NCBI GenBank assembly: GCA_963825415.1
Contig: CAWGTD010000006.1
Coordinates: 806,001 to 870,000, forward strand
DNA: 64,000 nt
Source: BP-464 sp963825415
GTDB lineage: Bacteria; Actinomycetota; Thermoleophilia; Solirubrobacterales; Solirubrobacteraceae
Direction of reading: 5' to 3'
The notes under the pieces are model-generated. The model saw only the letters and a program-made list of their open reading frames with translations. It did no database searches and was not told where the DNA came from. Each line of letters begins with the position of its first letter. Within the stretch, counting starts at the first letter, position 1. The position numbers and the translations under genes were made by a program. Positions 23,312 to 31,264 of the stretch are shown here, piece by piece.

Positions 23312-24067
23312 TTGCTGGACGCTCGCGCCACCGCGCTTGCCCTCGCCGTGGTGCCCACGACGGCGGTGCTGCCGGTCAAGCCGACGCCGGGTTGGGTTCC
23401 TCACGTGCGCGCGGCGCGCCAGTACGCCGCGCACCGCCCCGGCAGCGTCGCCTTCAGCCTCCGCATCGGCAACCGCGTCTACGGCCGGCGGTCGTACATC
23501 AGCGTTCCGGCGATGAGCCTGATGAAGCCGATCCTGCTGGCGGCCTACCTGCGCCGCCCGGACGTTCGCCACCGCGCGCTGCGAGCCGACGAGCGCGCAC
23601 TCCTGGCGCCGATGATCCGCTCGTCGGACAACGAGGCGGCCAACCGGGTGCTCGCCGTGGTGGGCCTCGGCGGCGAGCAGTCGGTCGCGCGGGCGGTCGG
23701 GATGCGGGACTTCACACCGTTCACCCGCTGGGGCGAGAGCCGCACGAGCGCGCGCGACCAGGCGTTGCTCTTCTGGCGCTTCAGCCACGTCGTGCCGAAA
23801 CGCCACCGCGTGTTCGCCCGCGTGCTGCTGCGCACGATCGTGCCCCAGCAGCGCTGGGGAATCGCGCAAGCGCGACCGCGCGGCTGGCGGCTGTACTTCA
23901 AGGGCGGGTGGGGCGGCTCGGTCGATCACCAGGCCGCGCTGCTCACGCGCGGCCATCGCCAGATCGCCCTGGCGATCACGACGACCGGCAGCCCGAGCCA
24001 TGCGGTGGCGACCGAGACGCTGCGCGGAATCACCGCGCGCCTGCTGCGCGGCGTGAACCGCGGCTAG
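23312..24067 (+). CDS. Class A beta-lactamase-like serine hydrolase
   Basis: 251 residues from TTG 23312, with a short hydrophobic start (ATALALAVVPTTAVL) that may be a signal or anchor. Shows the three active-site motifs of the penicillin-recognising serine hydrolases: SLMK (SxxK, about residue 69), SSDN (SDN motif) and FKGGWG (KTG-like, KGG). The Glu of true class A enzymes (ExxLN) is not evident, so it may be a peptidoglycan or esterase-type hydrolase rather than a resistance gene. Its end overlaps the convergent monooxygenase gene by 4 bases. Confidence 0.82.
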   Translation: MLDARATALALAVVPTTAVLPVKPTPGWVPHVRAARQYAAHRPGSVAFSLRIGNRVYGRRSYISVPAMSLMKPILLAAYLRRPDVRHRALRADERALLAPMIRSSDNEAANRVLAVVGLGGEQSVARAVGMRDFTPFTRWGESRTSARDQALLFWRFSHVVPKRHRVFARVLLRTIVPQQRWGIAQARPRGWRLYFKGGWGGSVDHQAALLTRGHRQIALAITTTGSPSHAVATETLRGITARLLRGVNRG

Positions 24068-25551
24068 GCGGCGAGCTTCACGGGGACAGCCGCCGGCGCG
24101 CCGGTCGAGAACTCCATGCCCTCGTGCAGATCGGCGCGCACGAGCGCCCGGATGTCGCGCAGGTAGTTCTGATGGATCCGCCAGGGGTCCTCGGCTCCCT
24201 GCTTCGGGAACAGCGCGATCGAGCGGGTGACGTACCCGCTCGTCAGGCCGAAGAGCGGCTCGACCGACACCGGAGCCTCGCCTGGGCGCGGCGTGGCCTG
24301 GCGGTAGCCGCTGGCGTCCATGTAGTTGAGAAGCCGCATGACATAGCGGCTGATGAGGTCGCTCTTCAGCGTCCACGAGGCGTTCGTGTAGCCGATCGCC
24401 ATCGCCAGGTTGGGCACCCCGGCGATCATGCAGCCCTTGTAACTGAGTCGCTCGGAGACGTCGACCTTCTCACCGTCGACCACGACATCGAGGCCGCCCA
24501 GGACCTGCAGGTTGATCCCGGTCGCGGTGATGATGATGTCGGCCTCGAGCTCGGTGCCCGACACGAGCTTGATCCCCTTCTCGGTGAACGTCTCGATCCG
24601 ATCGGTGACGACCGTCGCGTCCCCGGCGCTGATGGCCTCGAAGAGATCGCCGTCGGGCACCAGGCACATGCGCTGGTCCCACGGCTCGTAGCTCGGCCGG
24701 AAGTGCGTGTCGATGTCGTAGCCGGGCGGGAGCCGCCGCTTCGCCGCCCAGCGCAGCAGCGCCCGCATCGCCTTCGGACGCCGGCGGCTCAGCTGGTAGG
24801 TGCCGATCATCAGCATCACGTTCTTCCAACGCGCGATGCTGTGGGCGACCTTCGCCGGCAGGACGCGGCGCAGGATGTCGGCGATCGGGTCCGACCCCGG
24901 CAGCGACATGACGTAGCTGGGCGAGCGCTGGAGCATCGTCACGTGCGCGGCGCGCTCGGCCATCGCCGGGACGAGCGTGACGGCCGTCGCACCGCTGCCG
25001 ATCACGACGACGCGCTTGCCGTCGTAGTCGAGGTCCTCGGGCCACTGCTGCGGATGGATGACCGGGCCGGCGAACCGCTCGCTGCCGGGCATCGCGGGGG
25101 CGTAGCCCTGGTCGTAGCGGTAGTAGCCGCTGCACATGTAGAGGAAGCTGCACGTGAGACGGACGGGCTCGTTCGTGTCCGTCCGTTCGGCGTCGACGGT
25201 CCAACGGGCATCCGCGCTCGACCACTCGGCGCGCGTCACGCGATGGTTGAACCGGATGTGGCGGTCGATGCCGGCCTCGCGCGCGGTCTCGCGGACGTAG
25301 TCGAGGATCGCCGGGCCGTCCGCGATCGCCTTGGCCTCCCGCCAGGGCCGGAACGGATATCCGAGCGTGAACATGTCGGAGTCCGAGCGGATCCCCGGGT
25401 AGCGGAACAGATCCCAGGTCCCCCCGATCGCGTCGCGCCCCTCGAGGATCTCGTAGCTCTTGCCCGGGCAGCTCGTCTGCAGGTGGTGGCCCGCCGCGAT
25501 GCCCGAGAGCCCGGCCCCGACGACCAGCACGTCCACATGTCGATCGGCCAT
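24064..25551 (-). CDS. Flavin-containing monooxygenase, Baeyer-Villiger type
   Basis: FAD/NADPH enzyme that inserts oxygen into ketones or oxidises heteroatoms. About 495 residues from ATG 25551 (MADRHVDVLVVGAGLSGIAA), which carries the FAD Rossmann motif GxGxxG. The BVMO fingerprint is FAGPVIHPQQWP; the NADPH Rossmann motif is VVVIGSGATAVTLVPAMAE; the C-terminal ITATGI motif reads IITATGINLQ. A methionine four codons upstream (25563) is an alternative start. Cytoplasmic; substrate unknown. The long 5' ORF extension lacks FMO features. Confidence 0.9.
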   Translation of the reverse strand: MADRHVDVLVVGAGLSGIAAGHHLQTSCPGKSYEILEGRDAIGGTWDLFRYPGIRSDSDMFTLGYPFRPWREAKAIADGPAILDYVRETAREAGIDRHIRFNHRVTRAEWSSADARWTVDAERTDTNEPVRLTCSFLYMCSGYYRYDQGYAPAMPGSERFAGPVIHPQQWPEDLDYDGKRVVVIGSGATAVTLVPAMAERAAHVTMLQRSPSYVMSLPGSDPIADILRRVLPAKVAHSIARWKNVMLMIGTYQLSRRRPKAMRALLRWAAKRRLPPGYDIDTHFRPSYEPWDQRMCLVPDGDLFEAISAGDATVVTDRIETFTEKGIKLVSGTELEADIIITATGINLQVLGGLDVVVDGEKVDVSERLSYKGCMIAGVPNLAMAIGYTNASWTLKSDLISRYVMRLLNYMDASGYRQATPRPGEAPVSVEPLFGLTSGYVTRSIALFPKQGAEDPWRIHQNYLRDIRALVRADLHEGMEFSTGAPAAVPVKLAA

Positions 25552-25815
25552 GCCACGCATCATCGTCGCCGGGAGGCACCGGGGCAACCGCGGGCGATCT
25601 GAAGGTGCTGGTTGATGGGCGGGCCCTGAGTCGCGCGGGAGCACCAGCCGGTCGACGTAGAGCCGCCGATTACCCGCGGACGGATGTTCTATTTCCATCC
25701 ATCCGGTATTTCGTGAGAGTCCATGGGTGCACGGGTCGGTCCAGCGCAGGAGCCGCGGTTCGTACCGACATGGCAGCCGGCACGGCCACATATGCGAACC
25801 AAAGGGAACCGTCCA

Positions 25816-27231
25816 ATGCCTGCCGTGTCGTCGTGGTTTCGCGGTCTACGGGGCACCGTTCTCTGCGTGCTGGCAGCTGCGGCCGCATTCGCGTCTCTTG
25901 CCGGTCCCGCCGCTGCCGCCGATCCGACGCTCGTCGGCGACTGGAGCTTCGATTCGCCGACGTCCGGCGATTCGACCGGCAACTGGTCGACGTTCGAGCT
26001 CAAGGGGTCCGCGACGGTGTCCGATGGCCAGTTGGTCGTCGACGGGACCGGCAACGGCGCGGACGCCGCGACGGCCTGGGGCCGCGCCAGCGGCTACGAC
26101 GGGCCGACGATCGCGGACAAGACGCTGATCAGCTGGGTGAGCCTCGACGCGCTGACAGAGACCGGCTCGCCGATCAGCCTCAACACACGGGTGCCGGGGG
26201 TCGCTGACGTGTTCGATTCGATCGTCTACTCCGAGTCTCAGCCCGAGGCCTGGGGCCCCGGCAGCGATTTCGGTCAGCGCAACGGGACCTTCGCCGACAG
26301 CCCCCAGGACACCAGCCTCGGAAACCTGCGGCAGGTCGCGATCTCCTACCAGGGCAACGGCGACGGCTCGCAGACCATCACCGGCTGCTTCAACGGTGTG
26401 CAGATCGGCCAGTACCCCACGGGAAGTGTGACCTTTGATGGCTCGACGGCGGTCGCGGTCTTCGGCGCCCGGCACATCGAAACCGACGCGTTCGGCAACG
26501 ACACGCCGATCGGCTCGATCTCCGCGCACATCGACGAGTCGCGGATCTACGATCGCGCGATCTCCTGCGCTGACCTGGCCGACCCCGACTTCGACCTGGT
26601 CCTCGCGGAGGCCGACAACTGCCCGACGCTCAGCAACCCGGGGCAGGCCGATTCCGACGGCGACGACCTCGGCGACGCCTGCGACGCCTCCCAGCCTCCG
26701 CCGTCGTCATCGCCGCCGCCGTCGTCGCCTCCGCCTCCTTCGCAGGGATCGCCCGCGCCCGCCGGGCCGCCGCCCCTCCCGCCCGTGGTCACCAATCTCC
26801 GCGCGCTGAGTCGTTGTGCGAGCACTACCACGCTCGGCTCGCCCCAGGAGAGCGCCCGAGGGCTCTCGTTTTCCTACAACCTCTCCCAGGATGCGACGGT
26901 CACCTACGCGGTCATGCGTCGGCAAGGCTCGCCTGGGTGGACGTCGTGCCCCTCGGCGAGCGGGTCCAATACCCACCGCTACGCCGGCGTCTACGAGGCA
27001 TCGAGCTCGCTCGCCGCGGGGGACCACGAGACCAGCCTCGCTCAGACGGCGTCGCGTGCGGCCGGCCACAAGCGCCTGCGCCGCGGGCGCCACAGCCTCT
27101 CGTTGGCACGTATCGCGGCGTCCCACCAGCTCTCGCCCGGGACCTATCTCCTGGTCGTCACGGCGGTCAACGCCAACGGGCGCTCCCAGCCGGTGCACGT
27201 GAAGTTCTGGGTGTTCGGGGCGCGGCGTTAG
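25816..27231 (+). CDS. Secreted LamG-like/thrombospondin type 3 repeat protein
   Basis: 471 residues from ATG 25816, which has AAAGGGAA about eight bases upstream; upstream in-frame ATGs exist at 25723 and 25792. Signal peptide TVLCVLAAAAAFASLAGPAAA. Residues ~30-245 look like a concanavalin A/LamG jelly roll (LVGDWSFDSPTSGDSTGNW ... GSISAHIDESRIYDRAISC). Then a calcium-binding TSP3 motif, DNCPTLSNPGQADSDGDD, a Pro/Ser linker, and a basic beta-sandwich tail ending VVTAVNANGRSQPVHVKFW. Likely a cell-surface carbohydrate- or matrix-binding protein. The region 25552-25815 before it is a divergent intergenic stretch with no gene seen. Confidence 0.8.
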   Translation: MPAVSSWFRGLRGTVLCVLAAAAAFASLAGPAAAADPTLVGDWSFDSPTSGDSTGNWSTFELKGSATVSDGQLVVDGTGNGADAATAWGRASGYDGPTIADKTLISWVSLDALTETGSPISLNTRVPGVADVFDSIVYSESQPEAWGPGSDFGQRNGTFADSPQDTSLGNLRQVAISYQGNGDGSQTITGCFNGVQIGQYPTGSVTFDGSTAVAVFGARHIETDAFGNDTPIGSISAHIDESRIYDRAISCADLADPDFDLVLAEADNCPTLSNPGQADSDGDDLGDACDASQPPPSSSPPPSSPPPPSQGSPAPAGPPPLPPVVTNLRALSRCASTTTLGSPQESARGLSFSYNLSQDATVTYAVMRRQGSPGWTSCPSASGSNTHRYAGVYEASSSLAAGDHETSLAQTASRAAGHKRLRRGRHSLSLARIAASHQLSPGTYLLVVTAVNANGRSQPVHVKFWVFGARR

Positions 27232-27238
27232 GGCGCAC

Positions 27239-27267
27239 TTGCAACGCTTCAGACGCGCAGGCAAGAT
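27239..27267 (+). promoter_or_regulatory. Possible -35/-10 promoter of the secreted hypothetical protein
   Basis: TTGCAA at 27239, then 17 bases, then CAAGAT at 27262-27267; the -10 lies six bases before ATG 27274. The -10 departs from TANNNT at its first base, so confidence is modest. Confidence 0.35.
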
Positions 27268-27273
27268 CGGCAC

Positions 27274-27807
27274 ATGAGCTCACCCCGACGGATCGCCGTG
27301 ACGGCGACCTTCATCGCCGCGCTGGCCCTCGTGCCCGCGGCGGAGGCTGCCCTGCCGAAGTTCTCCAGCAAGAAGATCGTCATCCACACGTCCATCGCCG
27401 GGGCCAAGGTCGGAGGATCCCCGACCGCGGCCAGGAAGGCCTGGGGCGGCGGTGGGGTGTGCGAGCCCAACACGTGCTGGTGGCGGATCGGGCGCCAGGA
27501 CCTCTCCAAGGGCGAGGCTCGCTACAACTTCGCCGGGGGCAAGATCCTCTCGGTGCAGCTCGACCTGCCGCCGGACGCCAACGGCAGGATCAGCTTCAAG
27601 ACCCCGCTCGCCGCGCTCAAGACGGACAAGGGCATCGGTCTCGGGGCAACGGTGGCGCAGCTGAAGAAGGCCTACCCCAAGGCCAAGGACCAAGGCGGAG
27701 GGTTCTCCTTCATCCTCAAGAAGGGCACCCGCGAGACGACCTTCATCATCTATCCGAAGGCGAAGAAGATCCGCGGCATCACCATCGTGAACCGGCCGAC
27801 GAGCTGA
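27274..27807 (+). CDS. Secreted hypothetical protein
   Basis: 177 residues with a signal peptide (AVTATFIAALALVPAAEA). Mature part is basic; two cysteines in CEPNTCWWRIG may bridge. The middle GKILSVQLDLPPDANGRISF and LGATVAQLKKAYPKAKD read like a surface-protein module found in duplicate secreted actinobacterial proteins; no Pfam family is recalled. A TTGCAA/CAAGAT pair with 17-base spacing precedes it (27239-27267). The next feature is the convergent tRNA-Thr. Confidence 0.75.
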   Translation: MSSPRRIAVTATFIAALALVPAAEAALPKFSSKKIVIHTSIAGAKVGGSPTAARKAWGGGGVCEPNTCWWRIGRQDLSKGEARYNFAGGKILSVQLDLPPDANGRISFKTPLAALKTDKGIGLGATVAQLKKAYPKAKDQGGGFSFILKKGTRETTFIIYPKAKKIRGITIVNRPTS

Positions 27808-27828
27808 AGGGTTCGGCCGCCGCGACGA

Positions 27829-27901
<73 letters not shown>

Positions 27902-27962
27902 GGGTGGCCTCAAGGGCCGGCGGCCAGTCTAGAGCCACCGGCGCGGGTCGCGCGCGGAGCGG

Positions 27963-28466
27963 CTAGCGCAGGTCGGCGCAGGCGATCTTGGGTCCTCCCG
28001 CAGTCGTGCCGCCGGCCGGGATGGCGTGGACGACGACCGACCTGGCGTCGAAGCGAGCGACCCACTTCGCGCTTCCGCGACCGTGGGCTCTGCCGTTGGC
28101 GTTGGCCGTGATGCCCGCCGTCGGATCGCGCTTGGACGACAGCCAGAGCTCGTTCGGAGGGGCGCTGGGCCCGGCCGGGTCGTTCTTGTAGTGGACGCCT
28201 CCCGGGCTGGCCGCAGAGCAGGTGTCGTTGTGGAGGTGAGCGGCGTAGGTCGTGCCGGGCTTCAGCCCCCGCACGTCGATCTTGACCATGGTCCCGTGCT
28301 TGGTGCGCTTGAGGTCCGCCTTGCCGCCGATGCTCAGGCCGGCCGCGCCCCCGTCCGGGAGCGTCATGAACTCGCCGCGCTGCTTCTTCGGCGCGCCTGC
28401 CGCGCCCGCGATTGCGATCGAGCCACAAGCAATCAGCGCCACGCCTGCCCCGACAAAACGACTCAT
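27963..28466 (-). CDS. Secreted Cu/Zn superoxide dismutase-like (CHRD-type) protein
   Basis: 167 residues from ATG 28466, preceded by a very strong GGAGGAGG site. Signal peptide ALIACGSIAIAGAAGA. The region TYAAHLHNDTCSAASPGGVH then KNDPAGP resembles the metal-binding loop and disulfide of Cu/Zn SODs (HxH plus a further His), but the normal full ligand set is not complete, so dismutase activity is uncertain. Two cysteines (NDTC and the C-terminal KIACADLR) can form the SOD-type disulfide. The tail VVVHAIPAGGTTAGG also recalls the family. Related proteins in actinobacteria are annotated only as SOD-like. Confidence 0.72.
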   Translation of the reverse strand: MSRFVGAGVALIACGSIAIAGAAGAPKKQRGEFMTLPDGGAAGLSIGGKADLKRTKHGTMVKIDVRGLKPGTTYAAHLHNDTCSAASPGGVHYKNDPAGPSAPPNELWLSSKRDPTAGITANANGRAHGRGSAKWVARFDARSVVVHAIPAGGTTAGGPKIACADLR

Positions 28467-28548
28467 GTGAACCTCCTCCGCTCTCTCGTGCACGCGAATC
28501 TAACGATTTCCGGTGAATCGGCCCTCGCCGATGCCGATCTGAGTTCGC

Positions 28549-28779
28549 ATGGAGCCGGCGACGGCGGGGCACCACCGCAGCGTGGAGCAGTTGGGACACG
28601 ACAGGGGGGCGCGGCGAGAGGACGACGCCGCGCACGCGCGCTCGCTCATGCGGGCGGCGGCACGACTGGACGAGCTCGCCGACCTGACCGGCAACCTCAT
28701 GACGCGGGTGATCGCGTCCTATGCGCAGTGGGAGGCCGAGCGGCTGCTGGTCTGGGAGGCCTGGGCGGCCGCGGCCTGA
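28549..28779 (+). CDS. Small hypothetical alpha-helical protein
   Basis: 76 residues. Charged, His/Arg-rich beginning, then a continuous amphipathic helix (LMRAAARLDELADLTGNLMT, SYAQWEAERLLVWEAW). No family recognised. The reverse-strand ORF here is Ser/Arg-rich and looks like a shadow. There is no convincing promoter box, so the gene call rests mainly on amphipathicity and the otherwise empty gap between divergent-facing neighbours. Confidence 0.45.
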   Translation: MEPATAGHHRSVEQLGHDRGARREDDAAHARSLMRAAARLDELADLTGNLMTRVIASYAQWEAERLLVWEAWAAAA

Positions 28780-28789
28780 AGCCGCGACG

Positions 28790-31264
28790 TCAGGCGTGCC
28801 GGCGCCGCACGCACGTGTGGTAGCGCCGCATGTCCGCGAAGCGCCGACCGCTGCGGGTTGTCGCGACGATGCGGACGGTGACCGTCTTCTTGGGCAGACC
28901 GCGCAGATCGATGCGCGCGCGCAGGCGGCGGCCGCGGATCACGCGGACGCGCTTGCCATTGACGTACACGCGCGCGGAACGCAAGCGCTTGCCGCGCGGG
29001 GCCTTCAGCCGTATGACGAAGTGGCGGCGGCTGGCGCAGCGCCTCGTCGGGGGCAGCCCGAGCTTGGCCTTCGCGGGCGGGCCGTCGCTCCAGCGCAGCG
29101 CGCGGAGCAGCACCTGCTGGCCTACGACCGAGACGGTGTACGGATCGACGCCGAACCAGTGGTCGAAGTTCTCGGTCGGCTGCGGCAGGAGCGCTCCGAA
29201 GACGACGATGCGGCCCTTCCCGACGCCCAGGGTCCCGATCGACGTGCGGTCGGTAGCGGTGCCCTCGCCCTGCGCCTTGCCGCCGAGCGGGTCGGCCGTG
29301 GCGACGGTCACGCCGCCCAGCTTCTCCCAGGCCGCGCGCTGGACGGTGCGCGCGGGTGCCGAGTTCTGGGTGCCCGACTCGTCGCAGGTCGGGTTGCAGG
29401 GCCAGTACTGGTCGCGCTCCATCAGCAGCGGATAGCCGAGCCCGACGGGGTCGAACATCTGGCGGGCCCGCTTGTAGAGGCCGTCGGTCCACGGGTGGGC
29501 GCGATCGAGGTCGCTGTAGCCGACGTAGGAGGTCGTGGTCTCGACCGCCTTGTCAGAGATGTCGACGAGCCCGGGGAGCAGGCCGAGCGCCCCGTCGGTG
29601 AGCACGAGGCTGCCGCCCGCGTCGACGAAACGCCGAAGGGCCGGCTTGTCGACGTCGGTGGTGTCGGCCACGACGAGCGTCGACAGCCCGTCGGTGCGTT
29701 TGCTCACCGAGGCTGCCGGGACCTCGACGATCGGCGTCGTCACGATCTTCCGCAGGTCGCGGAAGTAGTCGGTGTTCGAGACGTCGTACGGCGCCTGCGC
29801 GACCTGCGGCAGCAACGGAGTGCCGGGATGTCCGATCGGCGGCGGCGACGGGTTGCCGTCGCTGTCGGTGATCCGGCGGCCGGTCTCGAGGAAGCCGACC
29901 GAACCGCCGAGGTCGTAGGTGTTGACCGGGGCCGGCTCCGCGCGCCCCCCGCGCTCTGCCGCCTGCACGACACCGGTTTCGTTGGCCGCCCGCACGTTGT
30001 CGACGAAGAGCTGGAAGAGGGCCGGGTCATAGCCGGCACCGAACGGCCGGCACGCCGTCTCGAAGCCGATCGAGTCGGCGCCGAGCCCGGAACGGCTGCC
30101 CGCCCAGCCGCCCCACGAGCTGCCGACGGTGTAGTCGAGGTGCTCCCACGCCGTCGCGTACTCGGCCCATTCGAGCGTCAGATAGGCGGCCTTCTCGTCG
30201 AATGAGCCAACCTGCTCGTTGTACTTCTTGAGCAGCAGGTCGCGCACGTCACCGGCCTGGCGCGCGAGCTGCTGGGACACGGTGAGGCCCTCGCCGGTGA
30301 AGTACTTCGCGAAGACCTCCTCCATGTTCTGCTCCAGCCGCGCCGTGTAGTCGTGCACGCGATCGACCTTCGCGGGATCCGACCCCTGCTCGGTCTGGAA
30401 GATGATCGCGCCGCTCGTCGGCAGCGGCCCGTGCTGGTCGTTGGCGACCGCGAAGGGCCGGCCGCCCAGCTCGCGCTCGCGGACCTGCCGCAGATAGCGC
30501 GACACGGCGACGCCTTCGGGCTGTGTCAGCGACGAGTAGCCGCGCTCGAACAACAGGTCGCTGACGGGGAAGACCCAGCCGTCCTGGTAGGCGATGCGGT
30601 TCGAGTTGAAACCGGCGCTGTTGGCGTTGTTCCCGACTCCCGGCGGACTGCCTTCGGCCCAGCCGTCCGGCGACGGGGAGACGAAGAAGACCTTCACGCG
30701 GCGCAGCACCTCGGCGACCGTCATGTGGTGCGGCTTGTCGTACAGCCCGCCGGCGTCGTCGAGGACGTGGCCGGGGTCGGTGTCGCGCCAGATGAGGAGG
30801 TCCTCGAGGAAGCGGGGATCGCCCTCCTGCCCGCACGGCTCAGCCGGGTGGGCGTTGAGCAGCAGGACGTAGTCCTTCTGGCTGTCGGGGACCGACTCGT
30901 CGGTCACCTTGGCGACGTAGAACGGGTAGCCGTCCTTGGAGTCTTCGGGGTCCCACGCGGGCTTGCCGTCGGGGCCCAGGCTCACCGCATTCGGATCGCC
31001 GAGCTCGTCGGCCACGGTCGTGAAGTCGATGTAGCCCGGATAGAGGCGCTCGAGCAGCTCCATGCCGTGGCGCAGCTCCTCCGGCCCGTAGGTCGGGCCG
31101 TGCTTGATGAAGTCGACCGAGCGGATCGGCTCGGGGAAGACCCGCCCGAGGATTTGACGCTCCTGCTCATTGGACGCGACGGGGGTCGCGTCCGCGGCGG
31201 TCGCGGCCACCCCCAAGCAGGCCAGCACGGCGAGCGCGCAGCGCAAGCTGCGAGGGGGCGTCAC
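28790..31264 (-). CDS. Secreted M14-family zinc carboxypeptidase-like protein
   Basis: 824 residues with a signal peptide (LAVLACLGVAATAADA). The M14 domain (about residues 40-440) has the zinc-ligand motif NAHPAEPCGQEG (HxxE) and the downstream SNRIAYQD and NDQHGPL segments. A second domain (about 480-720) contains TLVVADTTDVDKPALRRFVD and GGSLVLTDGALGLL, resembling a glutamine-amidotransferase-like fold seen after M14 domains. The final ~90 residues are a basic beta-sandwich (VYVNGKRVRVIRGRRLRARI) probably binding the wall. Probably degrades extracellular peptides. Overlaps the upstream CocE-type gene by 4 bases, so the two are one transcript. Confidence 0.87.
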   Translation of the reverse strand: MTPPRSLRCALAVLACLGVAATAADATPVASNEQERQILGRVFPEPIRSVDFIKHGPTYGPEELRHGMELLERLYPGYIDFTTVADELGDPNAVSLGPDGKPAWDPEDSKDGYPFYVAKVTDESVPDSQKDYVLLLNAHPAEPCGQEGDPRFLEDLLIWRDTDPGHVLDDAGGLYDKPHHMTVAEVLRRVKVFFVSPSPDGWAEGSPPGVGNNANSAGFNSNRIAYQDGWVFPVSDLLFERGYSSLTQPEGVAVSRYLRQVRERELGGRPFAVANDQHGPLPTSGAIIFQTEQGSDPAKVDRVHDYTARLEQNMEEVFAKYFTGEGLTVSQQLARQAGDVRDLLLKKYNEQVGSFDEKAAYLTLEWAEYATAWEHLDYTVGSSWGGWAGSRSGLGADSIGFETACRPFGAGYDPALFQLFVDNVRAANETGVVQAAERGGRAEPAPVNTYDLGGSVGFLETGRRITDSDGNPSPPPIGHPGTPLLPQVAQAPYDVSNTDYFRDLRKIVTTPIVEVPAASVSKRTDGLSTLVVADTTDVDKPALRRFVDAGGSLVLTDGALGLLPGLVDISDKAVETTTSYVGYSDLDRAHPWTDGLYKRARQMFDPVGLGYPLLMERDQYWPCNPTCDESGTQNSAPARTVQRAAWEKLGGVTVATADPLGGKAQGEGTATDRTSIGTLGVGKGRIVVFGALLPQPTENFDHWFGVDPYTVSVVGQQVLLRALRWSDGPPAKAKLGLPPTRRCASRRHFVIRLKAPRGKRLRSARVYVNGKRVRVIRGRRLRARIDLRGLPKKTVTVRIVATTRSGRRFADMRRYHTCVRRRHA

